A DNA stretch of 34,318 nucleotides from Bradyrhizobium sp. ORS 375 (GTDB taxonomy: Bacteria; Pseudomonadota; Alphaproteobacteria; Rhizobiales; Xanthobacteraceae). A program made the position numbers and the translations under genes. The notes under the pieces were generated by a model, which had not been told where the DNA came from, searched no databases, and saw nothing but the letters and a program-made list of their open reading frames with translations. Location: NCBI RefSeq assembly GCF_000239775.1, contig NZ_CAFI01000003.1:1-34318 (forward strand), in the 5' to 3' direction. This document shows positions 9,419 to 17,239 of the stretch, piece after piece; within the stretch, counting starts at the first letter, position 1; each line of letters starts with the position of its first letter.

Positions 9419-9658
9419 TTATCGTGGCGCGATCTTTCTGCGCCGCTTCGGCCCTGCCGCAGGATCGGGAGCCGCCAACACCGCCTCAGCCTCCTTGGCG
9501 AGCCTGAGCGCGCGCAGCCGCTCCATGTTCTTGCGGATGGCGATCGCACGCTGGTCCGACTCGGCCATGGCCTTGGCTCCCTCCTCAGCGGCAGTCTGCC
9601 GACGCTGCGCACGGGCGATGCTCTCGGCCGAAGGTTCCGACGCTCGCTTCATTGCCAT
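9419..9658 (-). CDS. Small charged helical protein, 79 aa
   Basis: The frame opens with ATG at 9658 behind a GAAGGGA site at 9667-9673. The product is almost entirely Ala, Glu, Arg and Lys, predicting one or two long amphipathic helices, and finishes with a basic KRRRK tail. Residues around 45-60 read NMERLRALRLAKEAEA, a motif repeated in the 65-residue protein at 10816-11013. No function is known to me. A DNA- or RNA-binding or ribosome-associated role would fit the charge, but that is guesswork. Confidence 0.65.
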   Translation of the reverse strand: MAMKRASEPSAESIARAQRRQTAAEEGAKAMAESDQRAIAIRKNMERLRALRLAKEAEAVLAAPDPAAGPKRRRKIAPR

Positions 9659-9706
9659 CGCACGGATCCCTTCTAAAGAGCCGAAAACCGCTGCACAACG
9701 CGAACA

Positions 9707-9734
9707 GCCCGCTCAATCATGAGACCGAGCGGGC
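9707..9734 (-). terminator. Hairpin after the cold-shock gene, probable terminator
   Basis: GCCCGCTC at 9707-9714 pairs perfectly with GAGCGGGC at 9727-9734 around a 12-base loop. On the minus strand it is followed by TGTTCG, a poor T tract, so termination efficiency is uncertain. It sits about 70 bases past the cold-shock stop. Confidence 0.5.
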
Positions 9735-9804
9735 AGTCCAGCCACTTCAGTACATCCGTGAAATGGCTTGAGATCGACAGACCAAGATGATCAGATCGGC
9801 GCGA

Positions 9805-10011
9805 TCAGATCAGCGAGAGATTTTCCGCGCTGGTCTTGCCGCGCATCTTGTCGGTCTTGACGTCGTAGTTGAGCTTCTGGCCTTCGGCCAGCCCGGCCAG
9901 ACCAGCACGTTCAACGGCGCTGATGTGAACGAACACGTCGTTCCCGCCGTCCTGCGGCTGAATGAAACCAAAGCCCTTCTGGCCGTTGAACCACTTCACG
10001 GTACCCTGCAT
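9805..10011 (-). CDS. Cold-shock domain protein (CspA family)
   Basis: The 68-residue product starts MQGTVKWFNGQKGFGFI and carries RNP1 (KGFGFI) and RNP2 (VFVHI), the RNA-binding faces of the five-stranded cold-shock barrel. Such proteins bind single-stranded RNA and melt secondary structure. The ATG at 10011 is preferred over an in-frame TTG at 10023 because it gives the exact family N-terminus and follows GGAGAT. The last codons overlap a pair of direct GATCAGATC repeats (9789-9797 and 9803-9811). The following hairpin is a likely terminator. Which csp paralogue it is cannot be told from sequence alone. Confidence 0.96.
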   Translation of the reverse strand: MQGTVKWFNGQKGFGFIQPQDGGNDVFVHISAVERAGLAGLAEGQKLNYDVKTDKMRGKTSAENLSLI

Positions 10012-10449
10012 GTCTATCTCCAAGCGTATTCATCGCGCGAACACCGCACGATCCCATCATTCAACTGAGCGATGACTTTGGAAATAGCCCGCGGGCACAT
10101 TCAGAAAGGCACAGCGGCTAATCGAACCATCTAAAGGTAGACCCTTTCCTGGAGATTACAAGTGTGGCCGCCAAATATAGTTTGCAGGCGCAAGCGGCTT
10201 TCGGGCCTGCGCGCTGGCAATTGCGATCCGTTATGCCTATCTTTGCCGTACCATCGATAACGGCCCGGCCATCGATGGCTGAGAGACACCTCGTGCTCCC
10301 GCCTTCCCACGAAGGGGATCACATCATGTCTCGGCCCGGCGATCCCAGCTGATTTATTGAAGCCGTCTGTTGAACGTGACGCTTTCGCGCGTCGGCCCGA
10401 TCGACTTCACACCGACCCTTATCGCGAGATGAAGACAAGGAGGACGCTT
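10012..10449. other. Divergent leader region of the cold-shock gene and rpsU
   Basis: This 438-base gap separates two divergent RNA-binding protein genes. Long leaders are usual for cold-shock genes, where they can act as RNA thermosensors, but I cannot prove a structure here. One plus-strand frame (10164-10352, GTG start behind GGAGA) has no recognisable similarity. The part near 10080-10150 is relatively AT-rich and is the best place to look for the cold-shock promoter. Confidence 0.45.
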
Positions 10450-10767
10450 TTGCAGGTACTCGTTCGTGACAATGACGTCGAGAAGGCGTTGCGCATTCTC
10501 AAACGCAAGATGCAGCGCGAGGGCGTGTTTCGCGAGATGAAGCGCCGCCGCTCCTACGAAAAACCATCAGAGCGCAAGACGCGCGAGAAGTCCGACGCGA
10601 TCCGGCGCCAGCGCAAGGTCGCGCGCAAACAGGCGATCCGCGAAGGGCTGCTGCCGGCGCCGGTCAAGAAGGTGCCCAGCGCCAGACCTGGCGCGCTTCC
10701 ATCGACGACCTCAGCGCGCACCGACCGCCCGCAGGGACAGCTCACGTCTGCGGTGTCGCGGAGCTAA
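10450..10767 (+). CDS. rpsU: 30S ribosomal protein S21
   Basis: The protein core [19 protein letters not shown] followed by [14 protein letters not shown] is the S21 signature. The start is a TTG at 10450: it gives the canonical M-QVLVRDN N-terminus and follows a perfect AAGGAGG at 10437-10443, six bases upstream. Upstream in-frame ATGs (10429, 10357) would add residues foreign to S21, and the SD sequence would then lie inside the gene. The product is 105 residues, longer than the usual 70 or so because of a Pro/Ala/Ser/Thr-rich C-terminal tail after about residue 70. S21 helps 30S subunits engage mRNA. A terminator hairpin follows 40 bases after the stop. Confidence 0.95.
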   Translation: MQVLVRDNDVEKALRILKRKMQREGVFREMKRRRSYEKPSERKTREKSDAIRRQRKVARKQAIREGLLPAPVKKVPSARPGALPSTTSARTDRPQGQLTSAVSRS

Positions 10768-10806
10768 CCGCGAGGGCCGCCAAGTCGATTGACAGCGACG
10801 AGAACG

Positions 10807-10832
10807 AAGCCGGCTTCAGGCCGGCTTTTGTT
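10807..10832 (+). terminator. Rho-independent terminator of rpsU, overlapping the convergent gene end
   Basis: AAGCCGGC at 10807-10814 pairs with GCCGGCTT at 10820-10827 around a five-base loop TTCAG, followed by TTGTTTG on the plus strand. The loop and right arm overlap the stop and last codons of the minus-strand gene ending at 10816. It may act in both directions, but only the plus side has a T-rich tail. Confidence 0.8.
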
Positions 10833-11013
10833 TGCTGTCGATTTGCTTGCTGTCAGCAACAGCCGCCTCGCGCGCGAGGCGCTCGGCCCGCAGGCGCTCT
10901 CTGTTCTGATTGAACGCGCTCTGCGCCTTCGCATAATCATTTGTTGGGGCCGGAGCCGGCTTGAACGCCTTGTGGGCTTCGAGCACCGCGGCCGTGGGCC
11001 TACGCTCTGACAT
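10816..11013 (-). CDS. Small charged helical protein, 65 aa
   Basis: The chosen ATG at 11013 lies behind a GAGGAAG site about six bases upstream; longer in-frame extensions exist but read as unrelated sequence. The product starts MSERRPTAAVLEAHKAFKPA, has a Pro/Ala linker and then an Arg/Glu helix FNQNRERLRAERLAREA, and ends with Lys/Gln repeats. The helix matches the motif in the 79-residue protein at 9419-9658. It converges on rpsU, and its stop codon falls in the loop of the rpsU terminator. No function is known to me. Confidence 0.7.
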   Translation of the reverse strand: MSERRPTAAVLEAHKAFKPAPAPTNDYAKAQSAFNQNRERLRAERLAREAAVADSKQIDSKQKPA

Positions 11014-11225
11014 CGGAGACTTCCTCATTGGAGTAGTGAATGCGCCGGCGCGTACTGGCAGGATTGACACAGGACGCAACGGTTCCGTGACGGCATTGGA
11101 CGAGCGTGTCTCAAGCTCACGCTCGAAAACGAATGCTGATCGGAATCGGCCTGGGCGCAGGGGGCCGGCTCGGGTCCCGAGTAATGATGCTATAACCGAA
11201 ATGCGCCAAATATGTTGCAATTCGT

Positions 11226-12848
11226 TTAGGCGCCCAGTTCAGCCGTCTGGGGCTTGCGCCCCGGAACGGCCGCGAGCAGCTCGCGGGTATAGGGATGTTC
11301 TGGATCTGCAAACAGCGCGGCCGTCGATTTGAGCTCGACGATCTCGCCCCGTTGCATCACTGCGATGCGATCGCAGATCTGCGCGGCGACGCGCAGATCG
11401 TGCGTGATGAACAGCATCGACAAGCCGAGCCGGGACTTCAGATCCTCCAGCAAACGCAGCACCTGCGCCTGCACGGAGACGTCGAGCGCGGACACCGCCT
11501 CATCGGCGACGATGATCTCCGGATCGAGCGCGAGCGCGCGGGCGATGCCGATACGCTGGCGCTGACCGCCGGAGAACTCGTGCGGGTAGCGGTCGACGGC
11601 GCCGACATCGAGTCCGACCAGCCCCAGCAGCTCCTGCGCGCGCTTCAGCGCCGCGTCCAGCGGCGTGCCGCGTGCGACCATTCCATCGGCGATGATGCGG
11701 CCGACCTTGCGGCGCGGGTTGAGCGAGGCGAACGGGTCCTGGAAGATCATCTGGATGCGATGGCGCTGCGCCCGCAGAGCACGCCCTGACAGCCGCGTGA
11801 GATCGACCTCGCCGATCCGTACCGTGCCGCGATCGGCCTCGATCAGCCGCATCACCATCCGTGCGACGGAGGATTTGCCCGAACCGGATTCGCCGACGAG
11901 GCCGAGCGTCTCACCCTGATGGATGGCGAAATTGACCGCATGCGCGGCGCGCGTCTCGCGCTTCGGGCGCAACCAGCCGGTCGGCGTCAGATAGGTTTTG
12001 TCGAGGCCGATCACCTCGATCGCCTTCGGCTGATCCTCGCGTGTCGCGCGCGGCGGCGGATCGAATGAGGGGACGGCGGCGAGCAGCGCCTTGGTGTAGT
12101 CGTGCTGGGGATCGCCGAGCACGGTCTCGGCGGTGCCCTCCTCCACCACCTTGCCATGGCGCAGTACCACGACCTGGTCGGCGATATCGGCGACGACGCC
12201 GAAATCATGGGTGATGAACATCACCGCCATGTTGTGGCTGGCCTGCAGGTTGCGGATCAGCTTGAGGATCTGCGCCTGCGTCGTGACGTCGAGCGCGGTG
12301 GTCGGCTCGTCGGCGACGAGCACGGCCGGCTCGAGCGCGAGCGCCATCGCGATCATCGCGCGCTGGCGCTGGCCGCCGGAGAGCTGGTGCGGATAGGCGC
12401 GGATGATTCGCTCGGGATCGGGCAGCCCGACCTCGCGCACCAGCGCCAGCGCCTTGGCGCGGCGCTCCGAGGGCGTGTGCAGATCGTGCGCCTCGAACAC
12501 CTCCATCAGCTGGTCGCCGATCCGCATCAACGGATTGAGCGCGGTCATCGGCTCTTGGAACACCATGGCGATGCGGCGGCCGCGCAGATCGCGCCAGCCG
12601 TCTTCGTCGACCGTGAGCAGATCGCGTCCATCGAAACGGATCTCTCCACTGTCCACCTTCACCGTATCCGGCAGCAGCCCAAGCAGCGCATGCGCGCACA
12701 TCGACTTGCCGGAGCCGGACTCGCCGACGACGCAGACGATCTTGCCGGCGGTGAGATCGAACGACACACCGTCGACGGCGTACGCGCGCTCGGCGCCCTT
12801 GGGCAAGGCGATACCGAGATTCCTGATGGCAACGACGGGATCAGACAT
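11226..12848 (-). CDS. Peptide-type ABC transporter, fused double ATP-binding protein (DppD-DppF-like)
   Basis: The 540-residue chain holds two complete ABC ATPase domains. Domain one has Walker A GESGSGKS at 42-49, signature LSGGQ at 156-160 and Walker B VADE at 178-181. Domain two has Walker A at 319-326, signature FSGGQ at 425-429 and VADE at 447-450. In most dipeptide or oligopeptide importers these are two proteins (DppD, DppF); here they are fused, as in GsiA and YejF. The protein would power import through the two permeases encoded just upstream. Its ATG lies three bases after the stop of the preceding permease, showing translational coupling. The substrate cannot be read from the ATPase. 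Confidence 0.95.
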   Translation of the reverse strand: MSDPVVAIRNLGIALPKGAERAYAVDGVSFDLTAGKIVCVVGESGSGKSMCAHALLGLLPDTVKVDSGEIRFDGRDLLTVDEDGWRDLRGRRIAMVFQEPMTALNPLMRIGDQLMEVFEAHDLHTPSERRAKALALVREVGLPDPERIIRAYPHQLSGGQRQRAMIAMALALEPAVLVADEPTTALDVTTQAQILKLIRNLQASHNMAVMFITHDFGVVADIADQVVVLRHGKVVEEGTAETVLGDPQHDYTKALLAAVPSFDPPPRATREDQPKAIEVIGLDKTYLTPTGWLRPKRETRAAHAVNFAIHQGETLGLVGESGSGKSSVARMVMRLIEADRGTVRIGEVDLTRLSGRALRAQRHRIQMIFQDPFASLNPRRKVGRIIADGMVARGTPLDAALKRAQELLGLVGLDVGAVDRYPHEFSGGQRQRIGIARALALDPEIIVADEAVSALDVSVQAQVLRLLEDLKSRLGLSMLFITHDLRVAAQICDRIAVMQRGEIVELKSTAALFADPEHPYTRELLAAVPGRKPQTAELGA

Positions 12849-12851
12849 CGC

Positions 12852-13691
12852 TCACCTGCCCTCGCGCGACAGGCGCGGGTTGAGCGCATCGTTCAGCCCC
12901 TCGCCGATCAGGTTGAGGCCGAGCACCGAGAGCAGGATCGCCACGCCGGGAAATACCGTGATCCACCACGCCTGGCGGATGACGGTGCGGCCGGCCCCGA
13001 CCATGTAGCCCCAGGAGATCAGATTGGGATCGCCAAGGCCGAGGAACGACAGCGAGGACTCCAGCAGGATCGCGGTCGCGACCATCAGCGAGGCGAGCAC
13101 GATCACCGGCGACAATGCGTTGGGCAGGATCTCGCGCCAGATGATCCAGCTATTGCTCTGGCCGGTGACGATCGCGGCCTGGACGTATTCCCGCGTGCGA
13201 AGGGAGAGCACCTCGCCGCGCACCAGACGCGCCACCGGCGGCCAGCTGACGAGGCCGATCGCGGCAACGATGGAGTAGATCGAGGGCTGCAGGATCGCGA
13301 CCAGCACGATGGCGAGCGCGAAGCTCGGGATGGTCTGGAAGAACTCGGTGAAGCGCATCAGCGCGTCATCGACGCGGCCGCCGAAATAGCCGGCGGTGGC
13401 GCCGAGCGGCACACCGACGACCAGCGCGACCAAGGTCGAGACGAGGCCGACCAGGAGCGAGACGCGGGCGCCGAAGATCAGGCCGGCAAGCACGTCACGT
13501 CCGAGCGCATCGGTGCCGAGCGGCACCTTTGCCAGCGTGAACGGCGGCACGAACGGCCGCTGCACCATGCGCCAGGGCGAGTTGGGAAAGTAGAACGGTC
13601 CGGCCACCGCAATCACGATCGCCAGGATCAGAATGATCAGCCCGATCATGCCGCTCGGGCTGCTCAGCATGGTGCGCCAGAACTGTCTCAT
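12852..13691 (-). CDS. Peptide-type ABC transporter permease (DppC-like)
   Basis: The 279-residue inner-membrane protein has an N-terminal helix (MIGLIILILAIVIAVAG), the LGTDALGRDVLAGLIFGARVS segment typical of DppC/OppC, further helices, and the EAA loop read as REILPNALSPVIV. It forms the transport channel as a heterodimer with the DppB-like protein. It overlaps the upstream permease by four bases (13688-13691) and is followed at once by the ATPase gene, so the three form one translationally coupled unit. Confidence 0.95.
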   Translation of the reverse strand: MRQFWRTMLSSPSGMIGLIILILAIVIAVAGPFYFPNSPWRMVQRPFVPPFTLAKVPLGTDALGRDVLAGLIFGARVSLLVGLVSTLVALVVGVPLGATAGYFGGRVDDALMRFTEFFQTIPSFALAIVLVAILQPSIYSIVAAIGLVSWPPVARLVRGEVLSLRTREYVQAAIVTGQSNSWIIWREILPNALSPVIVLASLMVATAILLESSLSFLGLGDPNLISWGYMVGAGRTVIRQAWWITVFPGVAILLSVLGLNLIGEGLNDALNPRLSREGR

Positions 13692-14659
13692 GAGGCGTAC
13701 TCGATGCGCGGATCGACCAGGCGGTAGACGAGATCAGTGACGAGATTGAAGATCAGCACCATGGCCGAAGACACCACGAACACGCCGAGCAGCAGATTGT
13801 AGTCGCGCTGGATCAGCGCGTCATACATCAGCCGTCCGATGCCGGGCCAGGCGAACACGGTCTCGGTGAGCACGGCGCCGCCGACCAGCGTGCCGGCGTG
13901 GACGCCCGCGAGCGTCACCACCGGCAAAAGCGCATTGCGCAGCACGTGGCGGCGCAGGATGACGCCGTCGCGCAGACCTTTGGCGCGGGCGGTCTTGACG
14001 AAGTCGAGCCGCTTGACCTCGAGCATCGAGGCGCGGGTCATGCGGGTGTAGGTCGCCATGAAGAACAGCCCGAGCGTCGCGGCAGGCATCACCAGATGCG
14101 CGCCCACATCGAGCGCGTGGCGGAGACCGGTGTAGCCGGCGCCGACGGTCTCGTAGCCGAAGCTCGGCAGCCAATCGACCCAGACGGAAAACAGGAGAAT
14201 CGCGATCAGCGCGATCCAGAACAACGGCGTCGCATAGAAGACCAGCGCGAGCACGGTGATGGCCGTATCGAGGAACGTGCCCGCGAAGCGCGCCGCCAAC
14301 GCGCCGAACAGCACGCCGAGCGCGAGCGAGATCGCGAATGCGGACAGCGTCAGCAGCAGCGTCGCAGGCAGCCGCTCGGCGATCAGCTTGGCGACTGGCG
14401 CCTGCTGGCGGAACGAAAAGCCGAGATCGAAGGTGGCGATGCCCTTGACGTAGATCAGGAGCTGCTCCGGCAGGGGCCGGTCGAGGCCGAACTTTTCGCG
14501 CAATTGCGCGACGAACATCTCATCGGAGGCGCCGGCTTCGCCGGCCATGACGACGGCGGGATCGCCAGGCGCCAGCCGGATCAGGAAGAAGTTCAGCACG
14601 ATGATGGCGAGAAGGACGATGACGCCTTTCACGACGCGCTGCGCGATGAAGGAGAGCAT
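13688..14659 (-). CDS. Peptide-type ABC transporter permease (DppB-like)
   Basis: The 323-residue product starts MLSFIAQRVVKGVIVLLAII and continues with the FFLIRLAPGDP motif found at the N-terminus of DppB/OppB permeases. About six hydrophobic helices follow, and the EAA-like loop reads RRHVLRNALLPVVTLAG. It pairs with the DppC-like protein to form the membrane channel. The binding-protein gene lies upstream on the same strand, but a 253-base gap with a large palindromic repeat separates them, so the permease-ATPase unit may be expressed at a lower level than the binding protein. Confidence 0.95.
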   Translation of the reverse strand: MLSFIAQRVVKGVIVLLAIIVLNFFLIRLAPGDPAVVMAGEAGASDEMFVAQLREKFGLDRPLPEQLLIYVKGIATFDLGFSFRQQAPVAKLIAERLPATLLLTLSAFAISLALGVLFGALAARFAGTFLDTAITVLALVFYATPLFWIALIAILLFSVWVDWLPSFGYETVGAGYTGLRHALDVGAHLVMPAATLGLFFMATYTRMTRASMLEVKRLDFVKTARAKGLRDGVILRRHVLRNALLPVVTLAGVHAGTLVGGAVLTETVFAWPGIGRLMYDALIQRDYNLLLGVFVVSSAMVLIFNLVTDLVYRLVDPRIEYAS

Positions 14660-14777
14660 GAAGGGCCCGTGATGGTCAGCTCGACAGGACGATGGAGCAC
14701 CGTAGCGCAGCGCTAGGCTGCGCCCGAATAGCCATCGCGTTTGACAATCGGAGTTAGGTGCACGCCACTCTCCACCT

Positions 14778-14863
14778 CGTCATGGCCGGGCTTGTCCCGG
14801 CCATCCACGTCGTCCTGCTTAATGAGAACCACGTGGATGCCCGGGACAAGCCCGGGCATGACG
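14778..14863. repeat. Intergenic palindromic repeat, two 33-base arms
   Basis: Arms at 14778-14810 and 14831-14863 are inverted copies matching at 31 of 33 positions, with a 20-base centre. Each arm also folds by itself into a perfect 9-bp hairpin (ATGGCCGGG with CCCGGCCAT on the left; ATGCCCGGG with CCCGGGCAT on the right). The two mismatches between arms are a compensatory pair. Such elements are common between genes in Bradyrhizobium-type genomes. It sits between the ABC binding-protein gene and its permeases. Confidence 0.92.
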
Positions 14864-14912
14864 GAGCGAATAGCCGACAGGTCGTTCGTTGGCTGCGCTC
14901 CGAGGCACACGA

Positions 14913-16460
14913 TCATTTGTCGAGCCAGGCGTCGCGAAAGCCGTCATTGACGCCGATTCCGGTCGTGATCAGGTTCTTCACCTTGCATTTGGTGATCGTC
15001 GGGAACTGCAGCTCCAGCAGCCAGGCCACCGGTACGTCCTCGACGAGGATCTTCTGCACCTTGTCGTAGGCCTCCTTGCGCTTGGCATCCGTCGGCGCCG
15101 TTGCGCCCTCGGCGAACAGCTTATCGACCTCCGGGTTCGAATAGCCCTCGACATTGTTGAACAGCTGGCCCTTGGCGATCGCGGAGGTCAGGTAGTTGCG
15201 GGAGACGCCGAGCGCGGGATCGCCATACTGATAGAGGTAGGTGAAGGCGATGTCGTAGTCCCACTCCATGATCTTCTGGTTGCCGCCGGGCACGTCGGTT
15301 GCGATCGTCTCGATCGTCATGCCGACGTCCTGCAGGTTCTGCTTCACCGCCTCGCCCCAGCGCTGCCACGTCTCGCCATAGGCCAGCGGCAGCATGCGGA
15401 TCTTCTCGCCCTTGTAGCCGGCTTCCTTCAACAGCGCCTTGGCCTTCGCGGGATCATACGGATATTTCGGCACATCGTCGGTGTAGAACTTGATGGTCGA
15501 GGCCGACGGGCCGGTGGCGACCTTACCGAGGCCGTTCCAGATCACGTCCTTGGCGAAGTCGCGATCGATGGCGTACATGATCGCCTGCCGGACCTTCTTG
15601 TTGGCGAGGATCGGGTTGCGGTTGTTGAGCCACATCCAGGATAGCGGCGAGAAGAACTCCCAGCCGGCGCCGGTGACGCAGGCGCCGGGCAGCTTGGAGA
15701 CGCGCGGCACGTCGAAATTCTCGATCGAGCCGCCCGGCAGCACATCGACCTTGCCGGTCTCGAATGCGACCGCGCGCGCCGCGGCGTCCGGAATGATCTG
15801 CCAGTAGACCTCGTCGAGATAGGGCTTGCCCTTCTCGTGGTAGTTCGGATTTTTCACCATGCGGATGAACGAGCCCTTCTGCCATTCCTTGAACATGAAG
15901 GGGCCGGTGCCGATGGGCGCGTTGTTGTTCGGATTGGTCTTGTAGTCGGTGCCGTCGTACAGGTGCTTCGGCACCATCGGCATCGAGCCCACCTCGAAGA
16001 TGCCGATGAACGGACCGAACGGTTCCTTCAGCGTGAACACGACGGTGAGATCGTCCGGCGCCTCGATCTTCTCGACCATCACGAGGTTGTTGCGGGCGCG
16101 CGCATGCGTCTGTTTCAGCATTTCGATCGAGAACAGCACGTCCGCCGAGGTAAAGGGCTTGCCGTCGTGCCAGGTCACGCCCTTCTTGAGCTTGAACGTA
16201 TAGACCTTCGCATCGGGGCTGATCGTCCAACTCTCGGCAAGGCCGGGCAGCGGCTCGAGCTTCGGGCTGTAGCGCAGCAGGCCTTCGAAGATGTTGCCGG
16301 ACACCATCTGGGTCGGGCCGTTCTGCACCATCGCCAGCATCAGGCCGGGCGGCTCGGGCTGGATGACGGCGTTGACGACGCCGCCGAGCTTCGGCTCCTC
16401 CGCATGAGCCGCGGACAATCCGCAACCGATGACCACACCCAACAACGCCCGCTTCAACAT
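14913..16460 (-). CDS. ABC transporter substrate-binding protein, family 5 (peptide/nickel/opine type)
   Basis: The 515-residue product has a signal peptide (MLKRALLGVVIGCGLSAAHA, cut after AHA) and the family-5 solute-binding fold: LAESWTISPDAKVYTFKLKK followed by GVTWHDGKPFTSADVLFSIE near residues 75-115, then IGTGPFMFKEW. It would catch the substrate in the periplasm and hand it to the DppB/DppC-like permeases encoded downstream. The ATG at 16460 follows a GGGAAG site. The family covers peptides, nickel, opines and other solutes, and nothing here fixes the ligand. The absence of a regulator or catabolic enzyme beside it leaves the substrate open. Confidence 0.95.
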   Translation of the reverse strand: MLKRALLGVVIGCGLSAAHAEEPKLGGVVNAVIQPEPPGLMLAMVQNGPTQMVSGNIFEGLLRYSPKLEPLPGLAESWTISPDAKVYTFKLKKGVTWHDGKPFTSADVLFSIEMLKQTHARARNNLVMVEKIEAPDDLTVVFTLKEPFGPFIGIFEVGSMPMVPKHLYDGTDYKTNPNNNAPIGTGPFMFKEWQKGSFIRMVKNPNYHEKGKPYLDEVYWQIIPDAAARAVAFETGKVDVLPGGSIENFDVPRVSKLPGACVTGAGWEFFSPLSWMWLNNRNPILANKKVRQAIMYAIDRDFAKDVIWNGLGKVATGPSASTIKFYTDDVPKYPYDPAKAKALLKEAGYKGEKIRMLPLAYGETWQRWGEAVKQNLQDVGMTIETIATDVPGGNQKIMEWDYDIAFTYLYQYGDPALGVSRNYLTSAIAKGQLFNNVEGYSNPEVDKLFAEGATAPTDAKRKEAYDKVQKILVEDVPVAWLLELQFPTITKCKVKNLITTGIGVNDGFRDAWLDK

Positions 16461-16759
16461 GATCAGCTTCCCAATTTGTTCTTGGGACAGCGATGCATCA
16501 AGCGCGCCAACGCGCGTGAGACCGTCATGCGGCGCTTAGATGCGGCGCCTGCCTTGGACGCATGGGGCTCGAGCTGGGGCCGTCAAGCCGGCCCGATCTG
16601 GCAACGCTTGCCGGATCGACAGGGCGCGCCCGACGCGGGCGCAGCTACGCCCGCCCTCTTAGTTCCGCCGGACAGAACTCATGGAGGCGTGGCGCCGTGG
16701 CGATCACGCGGCGCCAGATGAAAGTCGCGACAACATCAGCACAAAAAATGACCAGTCCG
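16461..16759. other. Gap upstream of the binding-protein gene
   Basis: This 299-base gap should contain the promoter of the ABC importer. I see no gene and no clear -35/-10 pair. An AT-richer patch at about 16730-16755 sits near the stop of the membrane-protein gene. Confidence 0.4.
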
Positions 16760-17185
16760 TCAGCGGCGCATCCGCGCGATGGCGCCAGCCACGATCTGCA
16801 TCACCACGCCGATCACCCAGCCGGCCATGATCAAGGAGGTCCACACGATGTGCGGGTCCTCGCGCAGGATGATGATGCCGACGGCGAAGAAGGCGGTCAG
16901 GGTCGCGAGAAAGGTCCCGACGGCGCTGAGGAATTCGGCGGCATCGATCTTGTTCTCGGCCGGCGTCCCCTCCTCGTGCGGATGGAACGGGATCTGCGGC
17001 GTGTCGATGCCGAGATAGAAGCCGAACGCGCCGGACAGCATCATCAGCAGCAGGAAGCCCTGGGTGGTCAGCCAGGGCACGCTGGAGCCGACATGCGCGC
17101 CGACGAAGACGCCGCAGGCCGCGCCCGCCAAGGCTAGTCCCGAACGTTCGAGCACGTGGGCTGATTGGCGGACGCGAATGCGCAT
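16760..17185 (-). CDS. Small integral membrane protein, 141 aa
   Basis: I do not recognise a named family. The product has four hydrophobic segments at about residues 15-33, 36-58, 84-106 and 112-135, with an acidic, His-containing loop (FHPHEEGTPAENK) between the second and third. The ATG at 17185 follows GAGGT seven bases upstream. The gene lies 54 bases downstream of the flavin monooxygenase gene on the same strand, so the two may be cotranscribed, but no functional link is evident. Confidence 0.75.
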   Translation of the reverse strand: MRIRVRQSAHVLERSGLALAGAACGVFVGAHVGSSVPWLTTQGFLLLMMLSGAFGFYLGIDTPQIPFHPHEEGTPAENKIDAAEFLSAVGTFLATLTAFFAVGIIILREDPHIVWTSLIMAGWVIGVVMQIVAGAIARMRR

Positions 17186-17239
17186 GGCGATGACCTCGTT
17201 GATCGGGCCGACGCGCCCGCGCCGGCCTGATCGGGAATG

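Noticed and set aside
9789-9811. Direct GATCAGATC repeats at the end of the cold-shock gene as a regulatory site
   Set aside because: Two copies overlapping a stop codon can arise by chance or slippage. No partner structure supports a role.
10164-10352. GTG-started 62-codon frame between csp and rpsU
   Set aside because: It has a plausible GGAGA site, but the residue pattern shows no domain or bias of a real protein. Kept only as a note on the leader region.
12102-13727. 541-codon open frame on the plus strand
   Set aside because: It is antisense to the ABC ATPase and permease genes and is rich in His, Arg and Asp, typical of a reverse reading.
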